From: Nepenthes gracilis
Lineage: Eukaryota; Streptophyta; Magnoliopsida; Caryophyllales; Nepenthaceae
NCBI GenBank assembly: GCA_033239525.1
Contig: BSYO01000014.1
Location: 4,692,536-4,756,535 of the forward strand
Direction of reading: 5' to 3'
DNA: 64,000 nucleotides
The notes under the pieces: model-generated
Seen by the model: the letters and a program-made list of their open reading frames with translations, nothing else
What the model was told of the DNA's origin: nothing
Databases searched by the model: none
Part shown: piece by piece, positions 23,905-35,695 of the stretch
How positions within the stretch are numbered: position 1 is the stretch's first letter
Layout: every line of letters begins with the position of its first letter
Position numbers and translations under genes: made by a program

Positions 23905-24430
23905 TCCCCCCTTGCCAAGAAGGAGGTGGGTCTAGTTGCTCGGAATATGACAATCAACCCTTAGAGCAACGACGGTGCTCGCCGAAGAGACAAACTTGAT
24001 GTCACTCACTTTTTGATGAATGGAGGAAGAAGGATAGCTTTTCTTCTTCTCCATGGATACTCAAACTAGACAATCACCAAAGCATGAAAGACAGGAGGAA
24101 GTGTTGTTTAAATAGGCAACACCAGTGAAGGCCAAGTAGCATCATGCGGGAAAATGCAAAAGTCACCCTAAATGATGGCCGCGACATAAGTCCCCTCAAT
24201 AGAGCGCAACACATCTATCCAAGGCAGCTCACCATAGTGCCTGACAAACTGCCACCCCACTCACACTGCAGCCGCCTGCCAAATCCCCGCAGTTACACCA
24301 CGTAGTTAATGGGAAGATACCAGCCATTGGAAACGACGGTGATAACCCATCTGAAATTCAGATCGAAAGGGCAAAATGAATCATCTGAACACAATGAATT
24401 ACGACAGATAAATTGCTTTATCCTAAAGAA
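23905..24430 (+). other. Tat-2 3' region, no gene seen
   Basis: Non-coding sequence of moderate GC following the nested LTR end. It is probably Tat-2 3' UTR. I see no motif I can name. Confidence 0.4.
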
Positions 24431-24439
24431 ATTTTATTA

Positions 24440-25700
24440 AGGAATTTTACTAATAAAGTTTCTTTGCAAGGAAAGTCGACCAGTGGTTGTAAAATATAAC
24501 TATTAGCCCCCTTCGGGCTGTAGGATCGGGAGTCATGAACTCGGTCAACTCTGAGTGCATCCGGTGCCTGCATTCTGAGAGTCTAGGAGGCCCACACAAA
24601 AGAAAGGTGTTGCCAGCAAAGCTATCCTTCGGTTAAGTCGAATCCCTTCTTGGAACCTTCCTTCTAGCATGGAAACCAACTCCTCTAGCTGAATCCTCAA
24701 CCTCAGCTCGACCTCCAGCCGTGCATGGAAGGCATGCTCTTCTCTGGGTCACACCCGACACTGCTCGAGCTCCTCCTGAAGAGCGACAATTTGACTCTAA
24801 GCTTGCTAATTAATGTCAGCAAGCTATGACACCCTCGCCTCCGCCTCTGACCACTCTTGCTCCAAGTGAGTCGCTCACGCCCGAGTCTGTTCAATTTTGG
24901 CAAAGGCGACCTACACCCGGGCCTTAATATCCTCAACTACCCATTAGATGCAATGGAATGATTGATCGGCTCCCTTAGGACCTCGGCACCGAGAGGAATT
25001 AGATGCCCCTTCTGATTCAAAGGCCGGTGGTGCGCTCAGAAACCTTGCCCACCCAATCACTGAAAGCTCCGAGTGGCAACCTTCTGACACTGCAGTGGCA
25101 AGCCCCACCTCTTTGAGGCCTCTTAGTCCTCACTCTCCCCATCGTGACTCTTCAGCAGGAAGGCTCAAACCTGAAAAAGAGGACGGTCCTACCAACGGTC
25201 CTGGAACGACATCATGCACCCCACTTGCCATTAGCGTGACCGCAACAAAAGAAAGGAGGGAACAACCGCAGGCTCGGATTTCACACCTCACAACAGCAAA
25301 TGGATTCCCAAATTGGAGAAGTCCATGGCACTTAAATAGCCAAAGCTTCCCCAAGGAGACGATGTCATTTAATTAGAGAAGGGTGTTCCACCTCCCGACA
25401 AAATCCCTCCACGTGGCGGCGCCTGAAGCATCACACCTTTCCAACAAATGCAATTATGACGCAACAGCCTTTTGCATTTTGGTGCATTAAATGTAGAAGA
25501 GATTTGATTGACATGCCATCCATCGGTATCGATCAACCTGCCAAGGCAGAATATGAACGGCACAAGCTCATAAGCAATTTCTGCCAGACCATCCCATCGA
25601 CGGTCCAAGCATAGACTTGAGGGATGAGCACTGACAAGGGCGACCAAAGGCCACTGGACACTCAGGATAAGTAAGCAATCAAGCATGTATGATGGCAAGA
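24440..25700 (-). pseudogene. Second antisense coiled-coil module in Tat-2
   Basis: From about 25060 down to 24560, one minus-strand frame reads WARFLSAPPAFESEG, VAFAKIEQTRA, THLEQEWSEAEARVS and IVALQEELEQCRV, then FHARLEVELRLRIQLEELV. This is a long coiled coil of the same type as the C-terminal part of the antisense ORFs at 1640-1930 and 19160-19600, broken by stops. A TTTATT (AATAAA on this strand) near 24425 may be its poly-A signal. So Tat-2 carries two antisense coiled-coil relics. Either the region holds a nested second Tat fragment or the ORF was duplicated. The part above 25100 is not recognisable. Confidence 0.45.
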
Positions 25701-26747
25701 GAGCCCTACGACCCTTGAGTCATATCGTGCGAAGTAACAAAAAGAAAATTTAGTGGCACAAGGGATAAAAGGCAAAATTAACGCTTTTATTCATTAAAAG
25801 TGTCCATAACAAACTACAAGGCTTGTATTTACAAAAGTACAAAAGAACAAGAAATAAAGCAAAGTACAAGAAGCCGCAGAGTAGCGGTGCCCCCGGGAAG
25901 GATCGACCTTGAGCATAGATGCACATCACCTCATTCTAGTCGCATTTACCCCAATGCCAATTCCCATCCTAGAGGAACGAAGTGGATGCCGATGCCACAC
26001 TTTTGACGAGAAAGGTTCCTCCACGAGCGAAGGAAAGGCTTCCATCAAGAGTCCCACTGGAGCCACGACGTGCCCGCCATGGCCCAATGGAACTCCAGGA
26101 CTCACTTCCTCTTCATGCAGCGTATATGAATGGTCATTCACTATAAGAGATGGCGATGACATGCTATTGAGGGAACAGAATCCCTTGAATCAACATGCTG
26201 GCCTCACTATGCCCCTTGCGACTGAGAACCCTGGCTAGCAAAAGAGGAGGCACATGACAACTGTAGAGTGGTCGAGCCACCTTTGTTACAATGAGGAAGC
26301 ATCTACGAGAAAGGTATGACGACAAGCTTCAACAATGGCTGCAAATCTCCCACAGATCCATCCGATTCCTTTGCAAAACTCCACAAGGCGCAAGATAAGC
26401 CAATGATTCCGCATTCCTTCGCCAAAGAATGGCTAACTACGAGTCATCCAATCTAGAAACCCCTCAATTTATAGTCGTGCGAAGGCCTAACAAGCTCCCA
26501 GAGAGACGTGCCACCTGATGGCCGTTAATCGGAAAGCAAGAAAACTAGCGGAACCGATTCCCAGGCGGTGAATCTTTCCCAACAAAGTATCGAATCCCTA
26601 CGGTGCCTCTAAAAGGCTACATCTTCGCATAAGGAAGGAACGACGTCCTTGAGAGACGAAGACTAGCGCATCTCGAGGAAGCCCATGAGGATAGACGGTG
26701 GGACCCACCTTTGAAATGCCAAGCCTCGGTAATGGGCCTTTTCCAGG
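25701..26747. other. Tat-2 3' UTR relic
   Basis: GC-richer sequence without a convincing ORF. The start (25785-25830, TTTTATTCATTAAAAG...TTGTATTTACAAAAG) resembles the 3' ends of the antisense modules near 1300 and 24425. Bases 25900-26700 may be a further decayed module on the minus strand. I see no motif to prove it. Confidence 0.3.
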
Positions 26748-26760
26748 CATGGGGGGCTAC
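26748..26760 (+). other. Polypurine tract of Tat-2
   Basis: ATGGGGGGCTAC lies directly before the 3' LTR start TGATGGG. Tat-3 has the matching ATTGAGGGCTAA before TGATGAG on the minus strand. Confidence 0.6.
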
Positions 26761-27709
26761 TGATGGGTTCAGTACGGATTTGGGCCAAAATCTGTGAGGC
26801 CCAACTAAAGGAAGGAGGGTCCGACCAGTAGAAGGGTCCAGCCCAGTAACGCGCCCCAAGAGATGTAGAAACACAACCCACTTAGCGCCCTAGGTGCATA
26901 GCCAATCAACGCCCGGGTACCTGTAGAGGCGACCATAGGTAGTCGATGCATGAGGCACCGACTAAAAAGATGTCAGCCAATGGGAGATGAGATCAACGCT
27001 GACAAACTGCAGCGCACACCGCCCTATTAACTACTCAGCCAATTCGAGCAAAGTCAGCAGGCCTGCATTGACCATGCATTGGGCATGCCTAACGATGGTT
27101 TCCTCCCCTCCATAAGGAGACAATTGACATTACTGGCCACCGCCAGCGTGCAAGCTAATGAATCCCGACAAGTCACTTGTTGGAAATTTTGGCTCCCAAA
27201 GCCTCCCGAAGGCGTTTACAAATACCTTCTCCTACAACGGAGAATGGATTTGATTCCAACTTTCCTAAGAGAGCCTAAATGGTGATCTGAGATCAAGCAT
27301 TCGATCATTTGCCAAACACTTAAAAGCTTCGAGGAGAAAGAACCAACTCTCTTATCTCAAACCACCGCCTTCCTAAGGTGGCGATAGTGAGCCACTCATA
27401 GTAGTGCAACCCACGAAACCCAAACCTCATTCAAACTATCGCACGCCTCCTCTCATTCCTATATCTCTGTATTCTTATCACGTTTATATCCACGCGTGTA
27501 TCTTTTCATTCCAAAAATATTTTTGATTTGAGTATTGGTGTATTCACGTTGAGATAATCTCTTGTCGTACTTTGATCTCCCGTTTGTAATTTGTGATACG
27601 TATGGTTCAATTTGAGAGATGTAGAGATCAAATTGTTCGTAATCCAACCTAGTTGAGAAATTCAAAGGATCTCTAATCCATACGAGAATTCAGACCCAGA
27701 AACGTAGCA
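26761..27709 (+). mobile_element. 3' LTR of Tat-2
   Basis: It starts TGATGGGTTCAGTACGG and ends GAAACGTAGCA, matching the 5' LTR throughout with many transitions and small gaps. The TATA region reads TTTACAAATACC near 27215. AAGTC at 27710 repeats the AAGTT before the element. Confidence 0.8.
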
Positions 27710-28371
27710 AAGTCTAAATTAATATATAATTGTATAACCTTTATTAATTTAATAAATGAAATATTTGCCAAGTTATGTAAAATATTTTATATAATATATA
27801 TTTAGAATCTTTTATGTGTATTTTTCAGTATACTGATTTTTTCAGGCTCATTTGTCCCAAATTATTTTGGCATGGTACGGGTTTTGACACTACCCTAGAC
27901 TTAGTGTATTGATCTAAAAATGGTATGTTCACCGAAAAAAAAATTTTTATAGGTAGAATTTCATGTCAAAAGTCTCATCAAATGTTAAGATATTCTTGGA
28001 CAAGTCATTTTAATTCTACAAATCAAAAATTATAAATTTTCATAATTTTTTTATATTTTATATAATTTAAACACTTATTATTTTTGACACGATATTAAAG
28101 ATAGATTTACCCTTCTAAATTACCGTGCTTCCATGATTTGTGGTCATCCTCTTCTGTATCAACACCATCTATGCTCCCCAATCTTTCTTTTATTGGTGTT
28201 TTACCAATATCCAAATCCATGTTTATTGAGATTTCATCAGCTCTAGGTTTCTGTCCACCAATCCCAGATCCATATTCCGCATTCATCACCGGTCTTTGAT
28301 CTATACTCAATGGTCTTCAGAAGTGTTTGTCTAGATTTTGTATCACCATGGACTCCAATCATTATGATCGT
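27710..28371. other. Repeat B remainder and unassigned sequence
   Basis: 27710-27790 completes repeat B copy 2 (AAGTCTAAATTAATATAT, TTTAATAAATGAAATATTTG). The rest is AT-rich. A minus-strand ORF at 28107-28310 (67 codons; SIDQRPVMNAEYGSG, GGQKPRADEISINMD, SIDGVDTEEDDHKSW) has protein-like composition, but I do not recognise it. It could be a gene or transposon fragment. Confidence 0.35.
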
Positions 28372-28541
28372 TGTAATATTTTGAATTTTCGTTAAGGTTA
28401 ATTTAATATTAATTGTGATTTTGGATAATTTGGATGTAATAAAATTAATTAATATTAAAAAATTTTGGAGGATATTTCGATCAGTCGAGTTGGTACATGT
28501 ACTATTACCCGAATATCAATTTAGATTTTGAAATAAAAGAA

Positions 28542-28590
<49 letters not shown>

Positions 28591-30725
28591 GAGAAAAAAG
28601 GGAATAAGAACGGAGAGGGTTTCGGAGAGAGAGAGAGAGAAGCCGCGCGAGGATGAAGAAGGAAAGTAGCGGCTAGCAATGGCATCATGTCGCAAGGAGG
28701 CATTGATGCCGATGGTTTTCGGCGGCTCATGGGTGGTGTAGTGGTAGTCCGTGTGGGCGGTGGCTGACGGAGCTCGGTGAGTCGTGCGGATGTCGACAGC
28801 AACTATTGGAGTCAACGGTGACAACGTGCAGTGGTGACCTGACGATGACCGGCGACAGCAGTGGCGGCATACTGGTGACTGGCGACGACCATGGATGGTA
28901 GCGACGTGCTGCAGAAGTTGCGTAGAAGGGAGAGAAGGGGTAAAGCCACGGGTTGAGCGCAGCAACGCGCACGGCAGTAGGGGAGGAACAACTGATTTGG
29001 GTGTTTTGGGACATCATTTATTCAGATTTGTAAAGTATGAAATCAATACAAGTATCTATAACCCTTATTCTTAGTCTGATTTGATTTTTGATATATTTTA
29101 GATACTATTTAAAATTTTTACTAATATGCATATATTTTTATATACATGTTCTTTTTATTTTGGACATACATGTATAGTTTCATTGATTGATTTTGGGGGT
29201 TTTGACATGGGTTTTATAATTTTAAAATTTATTATTTTTGTAAGCTTAAAAAATTTATTAGACACTGTATATTTTATATTTGTATGTTTATATGAAAATA
29301 AGCACAAAATTTGCATAGGCTATACATTTTCATATGTATGTGTTGGGTTATAGTCACTACATTTAGATTTATTATTGGATACTCTGGCCAACTCCCGACG
29401 GGGAGATATTGTTATTTGAAATCCTTTTTGCCGGCAAAAAAAGTTTGGAATAGTTACCATTTTCATTTGAATAATTTGACTTGATTTTAGAATATATTTG
29501 GACATTCTAATATATTTGATAAGTTTAAAAATTACACCTAAAGTCACGTGTAGTAAATAATAATAAGCAACTTTATTCATGGGTACAGAGTACATGGATG
29601 ACAATTCATACTGGCCTAATTTGTATTTGATTTGGTCTAAAATAATCAGAATTATGTATAATCATTTCTTAAACTAGTCTTTAAATAATCAAAATTCAAA
29701 CTTGATGTATGATTTGTATTTTTGTATTGAATTATATTGGACTTTGATTTATATTTGGATTTTAGATTTGGATTTAAAATTCGTCGATTTCGCTCATAGA
29801 TAGGCCTTAGTTTGTCTTGTACAAATGATTTTGATTATATATTTTAATCTGGACCCTTGGACTGTCTGTCGTGATACTGCTTTGGCTTATATACACGCTA
29901 TTAAATCATTCGACTATCATATTTTATCCCAAATCACAAGCTGATCAGGACTTGGACTCAAACTCGGATTTTATAATTTGCTAATTGCCTGTTGAAATTG
30001 GTCTAAATTATTTCTGTTTTGTTTATATATATATATTTATATATGTATACATGTTTTAATGAGAATTATTTTCTAATTTGGATATTTATTTTAGATTTGG
30101 ATATTTTATTTAAGTATGAGACTATTATTGAATTTTAGATCTTAGATTTCTATTAGATTTATTTTGTCGACGATTTAAAATTATTCAGTCATTTGAATGG
30201 ATTTTATCAATTAAATCTCCTATCTGATTTATTGGACTTTTTTGTTTAAATATGATACTTGTTGAGTAATAGACTCACTTTTCCTATTTATCCCTTTAGA
30301 GTAAAAGATTCGTATGCAGTGTAGGAGTATGGTGTGATCTATCAGCTATTCGTTTATTTTGGTGAGTTTTGGTTCTATTATTGTTTAAATTGGTATTTGA
30401 TGTGATCGGATTATGGAATTGATCAGGTATAAGCCTAGGGTTATATTTCGGAAACAATTTAGATATTATGTTATGTTTGATTATGATTTTTTGTTAAATT
30501 GTTATCTCCCTTACGACAGTAATAGAGTAGGTCGTATTCATTTTTATTCGAACGGTTATCCGATTAAGTCCTATGTAGATTTTGATTTGTGTTGGGTCTT
30601 ATTTATTTGGTTTATCACACCTAGATTTTAGGACATAGTATTATTGGTTTAAAATTTTTAGGATTTCAAATTTAAAAATTATAATTAATTATTTATATTG
30701 ACCTACTTTGTACGGGTTCGTGACA
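28372..30725 (+). mobile_element. 5' LTR of the Tekay-like element
   Basis: A 2,354-bp LTR from TGTAATATT to GTGACA. It has an (AAT)n run at 28544-28587, a GA-rich stretch at 28622-28642, and the conserved block GTTGAGTAATAGACTCACTT...TTTAGAGTAAAAG (30264-30307) shared with other gypsy LTRs in the window. The ORFs in it on the minus strand are shadows of the microsatellite and GC-rich stretch. Confidence 0.7.
28544..28588. repeat. (AAT)n microsatellite in the 5' LTR
   Basis: About 14 AAT units. The matching run in the 3' LTR is at 34996-35037, so the microsatellite was in the element before insertion. Confidence 0.9.
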
Positions 30726-30729
30726 GAAG

Positions 30730-30740
30730 TGGTATCAGAG
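30730..30740 (+). other. Primer binding site for tRNA-Met
   Basis: TGGTATCAGAG is complementary to the 3' end of plant initiator tRNA-Met, the usual primer of this class. It lies five bases after the LTR end. Confidence 0.85.
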
Positions 30741-30744
30741 AAAG

Positions 30745-32380
30745 TCATAAGGAAAGGTACTTTGGGTCATTTAGGATAAATAATTGGCCAAATATTTAGG
30801 TATGATAAGTATTGTCTTTGATTGATAATAGATAATTTGAGTTGTGGAGACTTAGGTTTGAATCAGAAGGTAGAGTTGTAGATGTTTGGGTTGGATTGAA
30901 AGGATGATCATTTGATTATGATAAGTCGCACAAGTGACATAATGGGTGGATTGATATAGCGGAAGGAGGATTTTGTTTAGTTTCTATTGATATGTGGAGA
31001 TTTTGTTGAATCTTGTGATTTTGGAAAAGTGATAGTAATATTAGATGGTGCCGGTCTAAAATCTCACGGAGTAAAAGAAGATTTTGGTCGGTAGAGAGGT
31101 AGGTGATAAAGTGGGTCGGTCCGAAATCTCACGGAGTAGAAGGAGATTTTGGCTGAGTTGATGCAGGTAAGCTGATGGTAGGATTTTCAGCGCCCTATTT
31201 TGGGCCAGGAGAATGAGAAGATTGCTTGGAAAGTCTCCTAGGAGGCATCCGATAAAATTGGAACGATACAGAGAAGATTGACATGGTTCTACGCAAGGAT
31301 AGCACAGACAAAGTGAAGGGGAGACATTCGATAAAATTGGAACGATACAGAGAAGATTGATATGGTTCTGCGTAAGGATAGCACATACAAAGTGAAGGAA
31401 ATGAAGATTCTTCAAGATTGAAAGTCGCAGATAAAGATAAAAAAGTTCAAGTCAAGTCAACTTATTTCTCTTCGCAAGAGAAGGTATACTGTTTTGGTGG
31501 ACAATCTCTACTAGAAGATAGGATAATTAAGTGTAAGCCTAATTTTGTTGGTAGCAAAAATGCTGGTTGTGTAGAGATTTGAAGTTACGGTTGAAGTAAG
31601 AGGAAGACTCAAGGGTAGTCCAATTTTCACTTGTTGCTGTGATCGGGTGGATAATTGCCCCCTGTAAATCTTTCATTGTTGAAGAATCGATGGATAAAGG
31701 GTTTGAGGTTCAGCCTTCTAAAGCAATGCTTAGGAAGATGTTGAAGAATCTAAAAGATTTATTAAAGCATGATAGTAGTTGAAGACTTTAAGATTCAATT
31801 TAGAAGCAATTGGTGCCAGAAGTTGGACTAGCCCCTGTTGATCAAGTAGGAGTATCTTCGGAGATGTGTTTCCAAAAAGTAGTAAGAGCTTGAAGGAGGA
31901 CATGCTAAAAAAAGTTAAATGAAGTAAAGTCTTTTTTCTCAAAATTCGAGTTTGCAAGGTTAGTATACAAGTTTAGCAAGAAGATGTACACAAGATGAGT
32001 TTGCCTCATCAGAAATGAAGTCTGCTTCAAATTACGACCAGATTTGCCATTTTTCAAAGGATCATTTGAATCATAGGCATTCGGATTTCAGACGTCCAGA
32101 TAGGAGTCGAACGATTCCGAATGGTTCCAGATGAAACATTTACAATTATCACTCATGAAGTAAGAGTCTAATCTTTAGCGGTGGAAGACTGTTTTGGTAA
32201 TACCATTCTATTTTGTGTTTTGAGATACGAGTCTTCAAAATTCTAAAGGAAGAATTAGTGGGAAGGTTTAAAGGTTAATTTTCGACGTTGCAAGCGAGTC
32301 ATCTATTAAGAGATGGGTGCTAAGTTTATATGGCATATATAGTCATATTTGGGAGTTATTCTGTGATCATTGAAGATGTT
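30745..32380 (+). pseudogene. gag/protease interior of the Tekay-like element, unreadable
   Basis: This stretch should hold gag and protease. I cannot follow a continuous frame. It has two small tandem duplications: AAATCTCACGGAGTA(A/G)AAG at about 31058 and 31127, and CGATAAAATTGGAACGATAC at 31250 and 31329 (79 bp apart, with a second block GGATAGCACA...CAAAGTGAAGG). Confidence 0.4.
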
Positions 32381-32389
32381 TTGATCATC

Positions 32390-34030
32390 TTCAAGTTTGA
32401 AGATACTTTTTAGAGGATTCAACTAGATTGCTCTTGGATCAAGAGATCAAATTTATTTTGATATTGTGCTTGGATTGGTGTCTATTCCAAATGCTCCACA
32501 TGGGTTAGTCTTATCCGAAATGAAAAATTAAGGCGGCAATTACGTAAATGCTTTGAGAAAGGTTTCGTTTGGTCAAGTGACTTGGCGTGGAGTACTTCAA
32601 TATTCTCTGGTAAATAAAATTGGATTGATAGATCTATGTTTGGATTATTTGGGGAATTGCATATGTATAAGCTTTCAAGAATTGAGGATTTATTGGATCC
32701 ATTTGAAGAAATTTTGGTTTTCTTTAAGATCGATCTATACTCGAGGTCTCTTTAATTGAGGTTTCAGTGGGAGGATGTGCATAGGATAGCTTTCAAGTCA
32801 AGGTGTGGCCATTGCAAAATTTTGATAGTGCTTTTGGGTTATCGAATATTTTGGCACCTTTTATGGATATTATCGATTTAAATTTTTGACCATACTTGGG
32901 TTAGTTATAATGGCTTTGTCAATAATGGTCTAATTTATTTGATGAATTTTGAGGATATGAGATCCAATTGGGAAGTCAGCTGCAAATTCTGAGGTCCTTT
33001 CGATTCATATGGTTTTGAATGTGACATTTGAAAATTTAAAGAAGATGAAAGTAGTGATGAATTTGAAAAGACCGGCTGAGGTCTTGGAAGTGCGGAGTTT
33101 CTTGGATCTGATTGGTTATGATGGAAGTTTTGTTGAATATTTTTCAAAAATTGCAGTGCCAGTGGCGCTTTTGGTATAAAGTCAATCGGTAATTAATTGA
33201 AATGATACTTGTGAAGAAAGTTTCGGTAATTAAAGAATAGAGTGTTATCGGCGTCAGTTTTGTCTATTTCTAATGGATTGGAAGAATTGGTAGCGCTCAA
33301 TAATGCTTCTACAAAAGATTTAAATATGTTTGGATTCTACGTATCGGGTGCCTTATCAAAAACAAGTTTGGTTTGCGGCGCAATCTAGAGGATTTTGAGT
33401 GAATATGCTATGGCAATAATGCCAATAGGAAGATTTGGGCCAGGGAAATTTCCTTTCTTTGCTATCAGGATTGGATTTTGAACAAAATTTCTTTTGTGGA
33501 AGAAGCTTTTATGAAGATCAGCGATAATGTCCTTTTTAGATGAGCCGTCTTAAAGTTAGAAGTGATCAAGCAGGCAATCTCAAACATTCTACAAAGTGTT
33601 TTTCATTGCATGTTCGAGATGAGGCATATTTTTGGAATTCTCTTATTTGAATTTCGGCTGATTGGATGACAACTTGGAAGTTGATTGGATGAATATCGGA
33701 CACTGATTAGATATAAGTTCAGGAACAAATGAGGTTATCAGCAGTTATGGTTGAATTGGAGTGATTCAAGTTCGATGGAAACATCGAAGACTCTCTACCT
33801 AGTGGAGTGGAGAGAGTTTGATGGTGATTCGATCTCGAGTCAAAGCCGGCAGGTAAAATATGAAGCATGAGATCATGACTTTTATGGAAAGCTATATCCG
33901 TGCCTAAGGAAGGAAATCGATTGCAAGAAGCTTTTGAGATTTTATTTTGGGTTTGCCTCAGGTTGCAAAGGACTTGATCATGGTTTAGCTAATGAAGAAT
34001 TTTTATTGGTTGCCGAGATTTGCGGCAAGT
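32390..34030 (+). pseudogene. RT, RNase H and integrase relic of the Tekay-like element
   Basis: Around 32420-32530 the sequence reads LLDQEIKF and DIVLGLVSIPNAPHG, matching the start of gypsy RT. The frame at 32553 runs through LRKVSFGQVTWRGVLQYS and SLRSIYTRG (from FSKIDLRSGYHQ). At 33056 NLKRPAEVLEVRSFLDLIGY, then GSFVEYFSKIAVPVALLV, is the RT thumb/connection. RNase H (about 33230-33540) is very decayed. Near 33950 GLPQVAKDL...NFYWLPRFA recalls the integrase core. The YVDD motif reads FVNDVLIYS, so the polymerase is dead. Confidence 0.65.
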
Positions 34031-34812
34031 GATGGTTGAGCTGATGAAGTTAGCTTATTCTTGCTTACTAGGAAGTCATTTTTAAGATTGGCCGTTGGCA
34101 TATTGTCGAGATGTGAAGATTGCAAGTATTTCTACTTCGAGGTTTTTGATTTGAGGCTGATGATCTATTATAGTGGCGCAGCAAAAGCGTGTGAACTCAC
34201 GACTATCAATCACAATACTTGATTGGAGGCTTGAAGTAGGAAATTAGTTTTGCAAACTGAATGGAAGCTCGAGAAGAGTGGTCAAATGTTTCTAGAAGCA
34301 TTTTGAAGAGAAGAATTTTGAGTTTTAAAATCGAATGGTAGTCTAAAGTAGGGGTTCATTAGGATATTTGAAATCTTTAGCAGATTAGAGAAGTAGCCTT
34401 CAGATTGACCTTACTTCTGAGTTTGATGATGGATATGATATATTTTATGTTAATGATCATTTGCATGTGTTTGGATTGAAGTCATTTGGATCTACGATAA
34501 GTATTTTAGGTTAAGGTTGTCATTTTGATTTTTTGGATGGGAATGATGTAGTGAAGAGGAATAAGATATTTCCATTGGTGTTTATGCTTTCGAGGAATCT
34601 TCTAGTTGAGGAAGTTTTAAGGGATCTTGAGGACAAGTCTAGAAGAATGTCCCTATTTATTGAAGATCAGATTTGAAGAAATTATTTGATCAAGAAAGTT
34701 TATTGAGAAGACCGAAGATGAATTTTAAAAGAATATTCTCATTGTATGATTATTGAGGTAATAATTGAGATGCATAAATTTTGAAGATAAAATTTTTATA
34801 AGAATGAAAGAA

Positions 34813-34994
34813 TGTAATATCCTGAATTTTCGTTCGGGTTAATTTAATATTAATTGTGATTCTGGATAATTTCAGTGTAGTAAAATTAATTAATATTGAG
34901 AAATTTTGGAGGATATTTGGATCAATAGGGTTGGCGCTCGAGGCGTGCCCGTACTATCATCCAAATATCGATTTAGATTTTGAAATAAAAGTAA

Positions 34995-35037
<43 letters not shown>

Positions 35038-35695
35038 TATAACAAAAAAAAGAGAAAAACGGGGATAAGAACGGAGACGGTTTTCGAGAGAGAGGAGAGA
35101 GAGAGGGAGAAGCCGTGCGAGGAGGAAAAAGGAAAGCGGCCGACGATGGCATCGTGTAGTGAGGAGGTGCTGATACCGGTGGTTGTCGGCAACTTATGGG
35201 TGGTGCAGTGGTGGTCGGCATGGGCGGTGGCTGACGATGCTCGGTGAGGTTGTGCGAATGTCGGCATTAGCCGTTGGACTCAACAACGACAGCATACAGT
35301 GGTGACACGACGGTGACTAGCGACGGCAGTGGCAGCACGTTGGTGACTGGCGACGGCTTTGGGTGGCAGCAGCCTACGACAGAAGCCACGTAGAAGGGAG
35401 AGAAGGGGCAATGCCGCGGATTGAGCGCAACAGCGCGCACGGCAATGGGGGAGGAACACCCAATTCGGGTGTTTTGGGATATCATTTTTTTAGATTTATA
35501 AAGTATGATGTCGAGACAAGTATCTGTAACCCCTATTATTGGTCTAATTTAATTTCTGATGTATTTTAAATACTGTTTAAAATTTTTACTAATATGAATG
35601 TATTTTTATATACCTATTCTATTTATTTTGGACATTTATGTATAGTTCATTGACTTATTTTAGGGGTTTCTAACATGGGTTTTATGATTTTAGAC
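34813..35695 (+). mobile_element. 3' LTR of the Tekay-like element, truncated
   Basis: It begins TGTAATATCC after a purine-rich stretch (AGAATGAAAGAA). It keeps the first 880 bases, with the (AAT)n run at 34996-35037, and ends at ACATGGGTTTTATGATTTTAG. Beyond this the sequence no longer matches the 5' LTR. Confidence 0.7.

Larger units (their letters stand above)
11889..27709 (+). mobile_element. Tat-2, a complete but decayed Ty3/gypsy Tat-clade retrotransposon
   Basis: A 15.8-kb element whose two LTRs (920 and 949 bp) flank, in order, a primer site, gag, a gap carrying a poly-A retroposon, RT, RNase H, a second RNase H, integrase, an 83-bp array, antisense ORF modules, a nested gypsy LTR and a polypurine tract. 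It interrupts repeat B, with AAGTT before it (11884-11888) and AAGTC after it (27710-27714), a 5-bp target duplication with one transition. The LTRs differ at very roughly one site in five or six by eye, so the insertion is old. The second RNase H places it in the Tat clade, not Athila. All its genes are broken. Confidence 0.75.
28372..35695 (+). mobile_element. Degenerate Ty3/gypsy element, Tekay/Del-like, with 2.35-kb LTRs
   Basis: The two LTRs start TGTAATATTTTGAATTTTCG (28372) and TGTAATATCCTGAATTTTCG (34813) and stay alignable for about 880 bases, to where the 3' copy stops near 35695. The first LTR ends TTCGTGACA (30725), five bases before a tRNA-Met primer site. The 4.1-kb interior holds RT, RNase H and integrase relics in plus orientation. 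It is heavily mutated. The 3' LTR has lost its last 1.4 kb or so, replaced by other repeat sequence. Confidence 0.75.

Noticed and set aside
28516..29017. Minus-strand ORFs of 93-149 codons near 28.5-29.0 kb, and the similar ones at 34890-35485
   Set aside because: They lie in the two LTR copies and include translated microsatellite (poly-Ile/Tyr). Presence in both copies reflects LTR duplication, not selection for protein.
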